64,000 bases of DNA, taken from the NCBI RefSeq assembly GCF_023973825.1, contig NC_090121.1, positions 248,001-312,000 on the forward strand, given 5' to 3'. Made by a program: the position numbers and the translations under genes. This DNA comes from Plasmodium brasilianum. Lineage: Eukaryota; Apicomplexa; Aconoidasida; Haemosporida; Plasmodiidae. Below the pieces are notes generated by a model. The model was not told the DNA's origin. It was given only the letters and a program-made list of their open reading frames with translations, and searched no databases. Positions 23,937-35,300 of this stretch are shown here, in pieces (the stretch's first letter is position 1; each line of letters opens with the position of its first letter).

Positions 23937-26900
23937 TTATGTATTATAAGACGAACAAATATTAATATATGTTGGTGTTTTATCAAGTCCTATATAGTGT
24001 ATTTTTTTTTCCAAAAAGCTGTTCGCAGCTTTTAGGTCTGAAACCAAATCGTAAACATTCGTATGTTTTTCTAACTGTGTTATTAGGCTTAAATGGTCTC
24101 TCCAAGTATTTATTGCATTACATAAATCAATTATAGGGTTCAAAAAACTAGGAAATTTTTTTCTTATATCTTTTTCAAATTCATTAAAGTTATTTGACGA
24201 AGCATCTTCATAATCTACACAACAGTTATTTTCGTTTTCGTCTTTATCTATAGCATCATCATTGTTATTTTGATTACCTATATTTCTAGTATTCTCATTT
24301 TTATATCCAGTATTTTCATTTCTCTCATAATTGCTGCCATTCTTTTCAGCTCCCTTATTTTCACTACTGTCACCTTTATTATTACCTGAATTTTCCTCCA
24401 AATTATCATGCCTCCTTTTATTATTATCATCATTCGCATGATCATCTTCGTGTGGACTGTTAATACTGGCACTTCGATCATATGTACTGTTCTTGCTCTC
24501 ACATGACGAGTCCATTAGTAATTTTTCATGCATAGTATATTCCTTACACTTTCTAGAATCATTTTTATCTACTTCATTCATTATATTTTCATCGCCCTTT
24601 CTAATAAAAATTTTCTTACTTTCTGGTTTATTCATTTCATCGTATGTTTTTATTTTATATACATTTTCATTACTCCATTCATTAAATACATCCCCATTTT
24701 GAATTTTCTTACTTTCACTCATTCCGTGTGGATTATTATTAATGTTTAATTTTTCTTCCTCTTTTGCATACCTTCCTTTTGTATTATCATTATTCATTTC
24801 TATGCTGTCATTACTCGCCTCAGCACTTCCAGTGCTATCATTACTCACGTCAACACTACCAATACTACCATTGCTATCATTGCTACCATTGCTATCATTG
24901 CTACCATTGCTACCATTGTTACCATTGCTATCATTGCTACCATTGCTACCATTGTTACCATTGCTCATTTCGCTACTACCTATTATTCCTTCACTACTAC
25001 CATTGTTCACATTTGTGCTATCATAACTCACGTCTTTGCTATCGTTACTATTGTTTTCATTCAAATTAAAGGTCTTATTTGATGATGTCACACTGTCGCT
25101 TCGGGGTTGTACACGCTTACTAGATTTTTCCTTTTTCAAATCCTCAAAGTTAAATAATAAAAAGTATTTGGTTAAAACACCCATAAGATGATCTGTTACG
25201 AAAAAACCTGATATATTCGTGTCTAACGGATTGTATAAATTTTCTGGTAATATATGCATTAGATTCATATTACTTATAAGTACGTTAGCAACACATGCTT
25301 GTAGTAATTGTCTTAGAGTCTTCTTAATTATTTTTACTACAGCAAAAAATGCGCATAAATCAAAATCAATTAGTCCATCATATGTTTTACGTTGATCTAC
25401 ATTTGCACTGTATAAGGAATATATTCGAGATAATAAGAGGACACTCTTTTTATCTTGATCAGCTAAATGTTTGCTGTTCATAATTGATGCATATGCATTT
25501 TTTGGATATGATTTTCCATTTGGAGGTAACAAAGGTTCTGTTGTCAGAAATCCAAACTTCAGTAACTCAAATATAATTAAAATATTACTATCTATATTTT
25601 TATTTTTCACTTCTGATAATAAAAGACCAAATAAAGTAACACCACAATTTTTGGTGAAAATACCTAAATTTTCAAGAAACATATAATATACAAGACATAA
25701 AAAACTGTTAAAATTTTGATTATTCAGACTTAAAAGATTTTTATAATAATCATTATATTTCTTTATCATTTTATCAGGGCATATTTTGTTATCTCTGCTG
25801 TGTTCACTACGTTCTTCTTCTTCCTCCTCTCTAACTATTTCTACTTTGTCTTCATTAACTAAATTTGCACCCTTTTCTTCTCTTTCCTTTGTTCCTTCCT
25901 CTTCTCTTGCACTTCCTAAATTTCCCCAATTCGTATTTACACGTTCAGGTGATTTTCCCCTTGTGTCACTTAACTCGAACTTATCTTCACACAAGTACTC
26001 CTCCTTTTTGTAGACTAAGGATATACTTTTACTTTCAGAATACAAATGCCACCTTAAAATAAATTGTAAATCCACCTTACTAATATTTTGTCTCTTAATC
26101 TCTTCAATTACATTGTTTTTATTTATATTCCACAAAAATCCGTCCACTAAATCTATGTCAAGATATGTAAACTTGTTATTTCGATCAAATATGTTATTTA
26201 TATAATATCCATAATCGAAAAATTTTATTTTTCTTTTATAAAAAAAAGGGTTCAGTTTTACTGAAATAAGACCTAGTATTCTACATCTATATTCTCTCAA
26301 ATCAATTAGTGAATCCCGATATTCGAAGGAATCAATAATTGGGTGGGTATAATCAACCCATTCACCTAAGGCCAAAACGCATAAAATTTTTTTACTTAAA
26401 AGACCAACTGACATTAAGTAGTACACACAAGTAGGGAATCTAGTCCCTACTACTTTTATATAATCATGCGGCACCAACTTGCAGCCTACTTTTGATTTAT
26501 TTTGCTGTTTCCTTTTCTTTATATTACATACGTTGTCCTCTTTAATACTGTTTAAATTTGAGTTTTCATTTATCTTGTCCTTTTCACTACATTTCTTACC
26601 ATTAGTCATTAACCCTTCTGCATTTCTACTACCGGCATGCAAACGGTTCATATTATTCATATCATGGGTGTTTAAATTTTTTCCCGTGTTGCTACAATTT
26701 TCACTAACGTTTGCAGTCTCCTCATTTCCCCCCCCCCTCTTACATGTATCTTTGTCATCATCGTTTTTGTTTCCTCTAATTCTGTTGTCATCCTTTTCTT
26801 CATTTTTTTCCTGACCACATGTATAAACAACATCATTTGAATTACTATAGGTCAAACTTGCACATGTATTCTCTTTTTCTAAGTTAACTAATTTCAACTG

Positions 26901-28430
26901 TACATTACATTTATCAACGAGAGCACTTGAATTATGTGAGTCGTTTTGTGTTGTATTCTTTATTACATTTAAGTTGTCCCAACTCCCCTTAGCATATTTT
27001 TTGTTATTTTCACTTGGGTCTTTTTTACCCTTACCTTCATCATCGTTCTTTTCCTTAGTATTAGTATGATTATCATTTCTGCTAAGTTTATTGTAACTTC
27101 TGCTGTCATATTTGTTTCCTTCACTACAACGTTCATCAGGGGCATCATCATGGGAACCACAATTGTCACTGTCACTGTCACTGTCACTGTCACTGTCATT
27201 GTTATTGTTATTGTTATTGTTATTGTTATTGTTATTGTTATTATCATTATCATTATCATTAATATTGTCATTGTTATTGTCATTAATATTATCATTGTCA
27301 TTGTTATTGTCATTGTCATTGTTATTGTCATTATCATTAATATTGTTATTGTCACTGTTATTGTCTTTGTCACTGTTATTGTCTTTGTCATTATCATCAT
27401 AAGCACCTTCATCTTCAACATCGCTATGATCATCTCCATTTACCTCTATCTCTCCCTCTCCCTCTCTGTTTGTATTACTTAAAAACATGCACTCCCTTTG
27501 CAGAGGGTCAGTTAGCTGACCTTCATCATGCGACTCAAAGAGGTTTACCTCTCCACTGCTCAACAAAACTAGAGGAAATTTCAAAAGTGTTTTACATACA
27601 CAATATCCTTCTACATGGTTATTTCTCAATTCCTCGTTAGGAAAATGCTGTAAATAACTTATTAATGGAGACTGTCTAATAAATTCTATGGATATGCCAA
27701 AATTAAATTCATTATTTCCATTATTAAAATGAGATAAATTTAAATAAGGAAAAGTTAAACAGTATTCTGTACCTGCTAATAAACATGCATCAGTAAACTG
27801 TTCTTTATTTATATTCCATACTTTTAGTAAATAATTTAAATCTACCCATTCGAAATAATTTTTTTTCCAAAAAATATTTAATATTACTTTTTCAACATTA
27901 TGTAATAAAACTATTGTTGGTGGACCTAGAATTATATCAATTATATTTATTTCAAGAAAATAAGATAATTGTGATGTTGCTAAATATGGTGCATATATAC
28001 ATCTATATCCTTTACTTTTTAAATAATGAAATAATAAAAAGGTAAAATCAGAATTACATATATTAGCTACTTGAGAAAAAGTATTATATGATAAGTTTTT
28101 CTCATCATTTACATAATATATCCACCCTTGTTCCATATGTTGATGAAACTGCGCAGAGAATAATTTATGTGCTCTTGGAGTTATTCCATCAAAAACAAAT
28201 ATTAAATTTATATTTAACTTGTTAAAATATTCACACTGTTTATCTATTAAATGAAATATACAAGGAGATATACACCCAGAGGCATCACTCAAAATATCCT
28301 TTAAGTCACTTGCTGTTCTTAAAAAATACATAGCATCTATTCCCAAGGTTAAATTTCTTATACCATCTACTGAACTTTTCTTCAACAAGTTATTTTCCGC
28401 CAGGTATGTTTGCAATCGTCTGACTCTCAT
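23937..28430 (-). CDS. MKT1: MKT1-like post-transcriptional regulator (XPG-fold, likely non-catalytic)
   Basis: This single-exon gene encodes 1,497 residues. The start MRVRRLQTYLAENNLLKKSS is followed by the XPG N-region signature LGIDAMYFL (about 28-36) and FVFDGITPRAHKL (about 80-92). The I-region equivalent (about 145-235) ends in DACLLAGTEYC, where FEN1 has DLCILLGSDYC. The remaining domain architecture fits yeast Mkt1, which with Pbp1 acts on mRNA stability and translation; trypanosome MKT1 does likewise. The I-region acidic residues needed for nuclease action are missing (see findings). Plasmodium-type inserts are an Asp/Asn-rich run at about 345-430, a Lys/Glu region at about 845-900 and a Ser/Asn/Gly repeat at about 1160-1230. 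A ten-base G run (coding strand, near 26728-26737) encodes Gly-Gly-Gly. A structure-specific nuclease is the alternative but is disfavoured by the lost residues. Confidence 0.75.
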   Translation of the reverse strand: MRVRRLQTYLAENNLLKKSSVDGIRNLTLGIDAMYFLRTASDLKDILSDASGCISPCIFHLIDKQCEYFNKLNINLIFVFDGITPRAHKLFSAQFHQHMEQGWIYYVNDEKNLSYNTFSQVANICNSDFTFLLFHYLKSKGYRCIYAPYLATSQLSYFLEINIIDIILGPPTIVLLHNVEKVILNIFWKKNYFEWVDLNYLLKVWNINKEQFTDACLLAGTEYCLTFPYLNLSHFNNGNNEFNFGISIEFIRQSPLISYLQHFPNEELRNNHVEGYCVCKTLLKFPLVLLSSGEVNLFESHDEGQLTDPLQRECMFLSNTNREGEGEIEVNGDDHSDVEDEGAYDDNDKDNNSDKDNNSDNNNINDNDNNNDNDNNNDNDNINDNNNDNINDNDNDNNNNNNNNNNNNNNNDSDSDSDSDSDNCGSHDDAPDERCSEGNKYDSRSYNKLSRNDNHTNTKEKNDDEGKGKKDPSENNKKYAKGSWDNLNVIKNTTQNDSHNSSALVDKCNVQLKLVNLEKENTCASLTYSNSNDVVYTCGQEKNEEKDDNRIRGNKNDDDKDTCKRGGGNEETANVSENCSNTGKNLNTHDMNNMNRLHAGSRNAEGLMTNGKKCSEKDKINENSNLNSIKEDNVCNIKKRKQQNKSKVGCKLVPHDYIKVVGTRFPTCVYYLMSVGLLSKKILCVLALGEWVDYTHPIIDSFEYRDSLIDLREYRCRILGLISVKLNPFFYKRKIKFFDYGYYINNIFDRNNKFTYLDIDLVDGFLWNINKNNVIEEIKRQNISKVDLQFILRWHLYSESKSISLVYKKEEYLCEDKFELSDTRGKSPERVNTNWGNLGSAREEEGTKEREEKGANLVNEDKVEIVREEEEEERSEHSRDNKICPDKMIKKYNDYYKNLLSLNNQNFNSFLCLVYYMFLENLGIFTKNCGVTLFGLLLSEVKNKNIDSNILIIFELLKFGFLTTEPLLPPNGKSYPKNAYASIMNSKHLADQDKKSVLLLSRIYSLYSANVDQRKTYDGLIDFDLCAFFAVVKIIKKTLRQLLQACVANVLISNMNLMHILPENLYNPLDTNISGFFVTDHLMGVLTKYFLLFNFEDLKKEKSSKRVQPRSDSVTSSNKTFNLNENNSNDSKDVSYDSTNVNNGSSEGIIGSSEMSNGNNGSNGSNDSNGNNGSNGSNDSNGSNDSNGSIGSVDVSNDSTGSAEASNDSIEMNNDNTKGRYAKEEEKLNINNNPHGMSESKKIQNGDVFNEWSNENVYKIKTYDEMNKPESKKIFIRKGDENIMNEVDKNDSRKCKEYTMHEKLLMDSSCESKNSTYDRSASINSPHEDDHANDDNNKRRHDNLEENSGNNKGDSSENKGAEKNGSNYERNENTGYKNENTRNIGNQNNNDDAIDKDENENNCCVDYEDASSNNFNEFEKDIRKKFPSFLNPIIDLCNAINTWRDHLSLITQLEKHTNVYDLVSDLKAANSFLEKKIHYIGLDKTPTYINICSSYNT
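24840..24975 (-). repeat. In-frame Ser/Asn/Gly codon repeat within the MKT1-like gene
   Basis: Repeats of GGTAGCAAT/GATAGCAAT (coding sense) give runs such as NGSNGSNDSNGNNGSNGSND. They are in frame with the gene and typical of replication-slippage inserts. Confidence 0.85.
27160..27395 (-). repeat. In-frame Asp/Asn/Ser codon repeat within the MKT1-like gene
   Basis: On the coding strand, GACAAT/AATGAC/GACAGT trinucleotide-type repeats encode a run of Asn and Asp followed by Asp-Ser. The tract is open in several frames and generates long artificial ORFs on both strands. Confidence 0.85.
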
Positions 28431-31400
28431 CTTTAAATTCAGTGTTGAAAAAAATATCTTTTTTTTTTTTTTCTTCTTTCCTTATTCCTACAATTTCTGT
28501 AAAGGTTAACCCACTTTACGTAAAAGCTGTCACTTATTGTAATTAATTTTAATTTATTTTAACTTGTTATAACTTAATCTATTTTAATTTATACCTTTTC
28601 CTTTTCTTTTTTGATATATATCACCTATTCTGGGATTATTACAAAGAGTCTGCACTTCTTAACTCAAAATATGGCACCCCTTCTACACACGAAATGTAAT
28701 TTTGTAGCAAAAAAAAAAAAAAAATATAATAATAATAAATATGACGTATACTTTTTTTTCTTTCAATGCTACTACTTAAAAGTTAATGTAGAAGCATATA
28801 TAAAAGCTAGAAAAAAAAAAAAAATTATTTCTACTTCACATTAAATATATTATCACATATATTGTGCAAGAAAAAAAGGAAAAAATGATAAAGCTTTATT
28901 ATTTAAATTATGTAACTATATATTTTGAAATAGAATGTATCAATGTACAGCACGTAAAACTATACGGCGCATTCTCAGGCTCAAGTACTTGTGCCGTGCA
29001 CCAGAACATGGTAAAAATGTGTACATGTGTATGTGTATATATACGTATTTACGTGGGCACGGGTATATGTATGTATCAGGATCAGCAATACCCTTATCTT
29101 TAATCCACCGGTATATATAGATATATATATATATATATATATACCTATCTAAGTATGAGGATGTTCAAATCAAATGTATTATTTACATAAACTAATTTAA
29201 ACAATCATAACCTTAAAACAGATATATAATAGGAACTTATAAATTAGAAATAATAAAGTATTCCCAATTTTACTCCAAAATACTCTACTGAAGCATTTCC
29301 CCTTAAAAATTCTTTTTACTGATGTGTTTATACATATTAACACATTTCTTCCTTTTGTGGTATACACATAATATATATATGTATACAATACATGAGAATA
29401 TATGTACATACATACAGACATACATGTATAAATACATATATATGAATACATACGTACATACGTACATACGTATAAATGCTTTCCGCCTGCTTATCTCATG
29501 CTACGGAACAATTTAACCTGTGGCATACAATATAACCATTCAACAGGGTAACAAAAAAAAAAGAGAAACAGAAAAGAAAAAAAAACAAAAAAATATATAT
29601 ATATATATATATGTATAAGTTTAAACGCAAATGCAAATGTGAGCTTCACCGAAAAACGGAGAAACATCAAATATAAACAGGTAAAAATAATGTTAAAAAT
29701 TAACCATAAAATCCGAGTAAAATATCCTAGTAGCACTTAAAAAATAATGCGTAAAAATTAATTCATGTAAACTACGAAGTAAAATTACAGAAGTAAACGT
29801 AAAAATAGGCGCAGAAATGAAAGCAAATATAAACGCAACAGCAAATACAAGGGTAAACATAAAAATAAATACTAACCCTGTGATATATAAATATATATAT
29901 ATATATATGGAAAAATAAACACAAAAATAAGCATAAATACGTATAAGCTGGATGACGCTTATATTTTAATTAATCTTTTTAGTTTCACATTCATTTGTAG
30001 AAAGTTATGTACTCTTAAATAAATATGTACACATATATAAAAATGTTACTTCTATTTAAAATAAATCATATTTTTCTAAAATGTATTATATATATTTCTT
30101 TTTTTTCTTTGATATTTCATTTTTTATGTTTTTTTTTTTTTTAATTAAATTTTTTTGTTGTTTGTAATAAACACACACTCCACATGTATTTTTATAAAAT
30201 GATAAAAAAAAAAAAAAAAAATTTAGTATTATTCTTATATACTATGTGGCTTTCGTGATGTCATATATAAAAAACATTTCAGTTCGAAAAGTAATACATA
30301 TTACTCTTCGGTACTTTTAAAGAAACAACAATAAATAAAGGAAAAAAAAATAAATATAAGAGTAATAAGTAAACAAAAAAAGGAAAAAAGAAAACACTTA
30401 AGAAAATATACAAAGAAAAAACTACTGGATGTTATAATACTTGCTAAGAATAAAAAGAATAATAAAGAAAAATAAAAAAAACATAAAAAAATGAAACCAA
30501 AAGTACCTACTTAATACACTTAAGCACACGACACATAAATAATTTTCTTTTACTCATATGTTAGGTATCTAAAAAATAGGAATGTTAAAATAAAAATGAA
30601 AACATAAATATTTTCAAAAAACAACAATATAATGGCATTACAAACATTATTCACCTTTTTAACAACAAAAGTGCTGCAAAATTTTTTCGTAAAAAAAAAA
30701 AAAAAAGAAGTTTTTTAAATTATAGAATATATATTTCTCTTTGATTCAATGATAGTGCGAAAGGAGAATATTATCAAAATGTAAAAATTCAATTTGGAAA
30801 AGTAATGTTCAAAGGATATTTGTGTTTAGGCATTTTTGTATATCCATTCTAGAATTTTGTATCCATTTACATATTTTCGTGTTTATTTCAGTGTTCCTTA
30901 TATTTTAAGTGCTATACATATATATATATATATATACATATGTATGTTTGAACTATTTTTCGTATTTTCAGTATTATGCATGTATGTGTGTATTCTTGTA
31001 CGTATTCCTATATATATATATATATATGCGTATACTTGTAACGTACTTATGAGTGTACATACACGCAAAACATATTATTCAAATACACCATTTCTGCATC
31101 GGAAAGCAGGTCATTATTATACACATCATATAGAGTTAATTACATTTATCCTGTTCGAAATGAAAAATAAAAAAGAATATATTAAAGATTATTACATAAA
31201 AATAAACTTATAGATTTTTTTACTTTTACATGCTTGTATTTATCTTTTTTTTTTTTACACCATGCCATTTTGTATATTTCTTTTTAAATCCCATTTTGAT
31301 AAGATTTTAAATATGCAATGGAAAAACAGGGCAGTGTAAGAGTTGTATATATTATATATATTCACATTGTTTTTTTTTATTTAATTGTATCATTATTTGC

Positions 31401-32399
31401 TAATTCTTGAAGTATAATACAGTTTAAGTAATGGCTGAATTATTCGACATTCGAAAAAAATATTTATAAGCCCATTTTAAAATTTTATATCCATTCTTTC
31501 TATCCTTCATTTTAAGCTCAAAGTTACCTTGTTATTTATCATTTATACTTTCATAGTTAACACATTCTTGTATGTATATGTTCATTTCAGAAGAATTATG
31601 TTAATTATTTTTTAATATTCCTAGAACATATATAAATGAGTATTTCATATTTTTTGAAAGTAACATCAAAAATTTTTTAAGAATAAAATCTATCGAACAT
31701 AATGAACAGGGGAAAACTAAATAGAATAATATTGTACATATCACACACATTATTTATTTTTATAAGCAAAAGAACGTAAGCAAAAACCATTGCATTTTTG
31801 TTAATATAGTGTTTTTTCCATAAACCACTTCGTTATACATTTGAGAAATTTTAAAAGAACGTAATTTTAAATTCAGCAATAACTTTTTCTTTTCTTTTTT
31901 TTCTTACTTCCCCTATACATGAAATAAAAACCGTGGATTATGACATATGTACAGTAAATAAAAAAAATTTATATTATAAAAGAAAAAGTAAAGTGTTTAA
32001 CATGCTGAATGTTCCTTTATATATGTAATGTGTACAATAATGATGCTTTAAAATTAGAGGGCAGTTCATTTGAATTTTAAAAAAATAATAACATTATGTA
32101 AATATGCAAAAAGTATGTGCCACCTTGGATAGGTAAAATGCATGCTCAAAAAAATGGAAAGGTAAATTAATTTATCGAAGGGGTTCTTATGAGACCATTT
32201 TGGAAATTAAAAAAAAAATATTCACATGTACACACATATACATGTATATACGCACACAAGCATAAACACGTACATACATTCATACGTATAAATATATATT
32301 TACAATCCTGCTTATATTCATATATAAGCACTATTTTCGTGGCAAAAAATATTCAGCGCTTAAATAAAGGTAATACCCCTGTGTAACTCCCAACTTCCG
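28431..32399. other. 4-kb intergenic region, no protein gene seen
   Basis: This region lies between the 3' end of SNU114 and the 5' end of the MKT1-like gene, both on the minus strand. It is AT-rich with (TA)n tracts (29120-29142, 29592-29612, 29886-29907, 30916-30937, 31009-31026). The only stretch of unusual composition is the GC-richer hairpin at 28964-28997. Short ORFs are Tyr/Ile/Phe-rich and show no conserved motif. Confidence 0.6.
28945..29010. ncRNA. Candidate structured RNA: GC-richer island with hairpin
   Basis: In a background of roughly 80% AT, this ~65-nt stretch is close to half GC. It contains ACGGCGCA (28964-28971) and TGTGCCGT (28990-28997), which pair as an 8-bp stem with one G-U and an 18-nt loop. 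No tRNA, snRNA or snoRNA signature was recognised, so the strand is undecided. It could also be a small exon, or an inserted mitochondrial fragment. Confidence 0.3.
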
Positions 32400-35300
32400 T
32401 CAGAAATGCTCAGCGAATTCATCCTTGATATTTAGTAGCATAGGGTCATCAAAGAACCTATTAATTGTTACATCCTCAGTTAATCCTTTCCTTCTTCTCG
32501 TTTTTAACAAAAATTCTCGAGCTAAGTGTTGAATAGGAGCAGGTTCCAATGGCCTTAGTATAATTGACCTGTCTAAGGGATCCCCTGGGACAATATGCCA
32601 ATGATCAAACATACTTAGGCAAAATGCTTGACCACTAGTATGAGTCCTTAAATCTGTTTCAAAGCCAAAAGATTCTATGGCAGGTATGTATGCATGAACC
32701 ATATATAAAGGGGTACCCACTTTTGGAAAGTCTTTTAATACATGTCCTCTTCTTCTTGATAATACATTATAAACAGAAGAAACTGAATCACCTGAACATA
32801 TAATTTCAGTAAATAAAATAGGTTCTAATAATCTTGGTGTAGCTAACAAAAAGGACGAATATATTGCTCTTCTAGTAGTAGGTATAATTTGTCCTGCCCC
32901 TCTATTAATTGGATCATTATCTATATCTGCACTTAATATTTTTACCTTCACATTTTTCATACCTTCTTCAATTAATGGACCTTCTTTAGTAGCCCAACAG
33001 AAACCTTGAATTATATTATCCTTAACAGAATATAAATTTTCCTTATTCGTTTCTTTATATAAAGAGTAATCTAATAATATATTCGGGCTATTATTTTCTG
33101 GTCCAAAAGCCCAAATTGATCTTATAGATAAGATGTCCCAGTTATGTTTATCCGTTAATAACGAAATGACGTTCTTATCTATATCATAATTTAGTGTACT
33201 CTTTCTCTTTTCTGCATCTACATCATTTGTAGTTTCCTTCTTTGGAAGATCCTCCTCAGTCTCTTCTGTGTCTATCATCTCTTCGTCGTTCATTTGTTCT
33301 TCTTTCTCTTTACCTTTTCCACTAGAATATGATTCATCTGATAACATCTCCCCATTTTTTTTCTCTCCTTTTCCTGTATCCTTATTCATACCATTTTCAT
33401 GCAGCAAGTTATCAACTGTGTGTAAATACTCATCTATATTTACATTTTGATTCTTATTTAAATGAACAAGACCTTGAACTATATCATCCATTAACTCTTT
33501 TTGTATTGGCTCAGATATCATATAAATTTTATTTTTTTTATTTGGTGTCTCAGCAAAACAATTAAGAGCTGATGTTTCAATTATGGTTTCACTGAATTGT
33601 ACAACAGGATCAGAAATCTTAATTTCTAGATCACCATACAACTTTCTTAAGTCATGCAAAATGCAATCTAGATATAATTCTCCTGTCCCTAAAATTATAT
33701 GTTCCCCTGACTCTTCTACTTTAGTACTAGATAGGGGGTATGATTTATCAATTTTTCTCAACCCATCTAACATTTTAGGTAATTCAGATGGGTTAATAGG
33801 TTCACATGCAACTTTAAACACAGAATTAGCACAATTGACATATCTAAATTTTCTATGCAAGGGGTAGAATATTTCGGCCTCTTCATCCTCATCATCAATA
33901 AGAATAGACTTATTTACACTCTTCACTATACTATTGTTTGAAATATCTGTGCTTACTCCTTTCAAAATAGTGTTAACAGACTTTTTCTTTTTCTTTTTTA
34001 CATTCGTTATTGTGCATGTTTTATTTATACATATATCAATACCTCCTATTAAAACAAAATTTCCTGCTGGTACTTCATCTACTTCTACTCTATATCTTCC
34101 TTCATAAACCCAAAGATGTGTTACAACTCGGGTTATCATATCTTCATCATCACTTAAACTATACCCTTCTCCTAATATACACACTGTTTGCCCTTTTCTT
34201 ATAGTTCCACACATTACTCTACCAAATAGATCAAGCATCAAACATTCTGGTCTGTGATAATTTTTTATAATATATACCATTAAATTATCTGTTTTGTCTC
34301 CTTTTAGACATCTCATCATGTCATAACATATTTTTGTTTTTAATGAACCTGAGTATATTTGCATAATTTTATTCTTGGCATTTTCTAGAGGAGATGGACA
34401 GTTATCTATTATTACATCTACAAAAGCTGTAGTGTCTTCAAATATCATACCATTAATTTTTTTTAACAAATATCTATTGTTAAATAGATAATCATTTTTT
34501 TTTAAAGAAATATTAAAATTTTTTAAAAAAGGAATTAAAAATTCTTTTTCTTCTGAGCATACATAACCAAAAATTTTATAAATTGGATTAAGTATAAATT
34601 CAACAAAAGATCGTTTCTGATTTGCATACAAAGGTGATGAAGCAAATGTAAATTCCTCCTCATTAAAATATATATCTCCCCATAAATATTGCGAAAATTC
34701 ATCTATGTCTATATGATATGCATTATATAAATTACAATAAATTTTACTAAAAGATTTTAAGGTAAAAAATATACCATATATACTTGAGCTAAATAATACA
34801 TTATTTTTTAATGGAGATAATAAGAACTCTTTTTTTTCTTTACTACTCTTATTTAATAATTCACATATAGATTCCACTTTTATATTTATTTCTTCAATAG
34901 TATAATTTATTTTGTGGTATGCATCATTAGGTGGTAAACGTAAGTCCATAATTAATTTATCTATGCAGTTTATTATTAAAATTATTTTCACATTCTCATA
35001 AATACAAGTTTTTATTATATTTTCTGTTACATACATACAACCATCAATGACATCCACTACTAAACAACAACATTCGCAAATATTCAACGAGCAAAGAAAT
35101 TCGTCAAAAAAATTTACATGTCCCGGAGTATCTATTATGTTAAATATGTACGATTTATATTTTAAATTATCTTTTTTTTTATTTAATAATACGTTACTAG
35201 GTATATTTTCATATATTCTATTTTGAAAAATTAAAGATATTGGAATAGCTTTAATAGATAATCCTCTAGCTTGTTCATCTAATCTTGTATCTGTGTAACT

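Noticed and set aside
26969..27482. Long ORFs of Ile/Met/Thr or Leu/Ser on both strands
   Set aside because: They are shadows of the Asp/Asn codon repeat in the MKT1-like gene.
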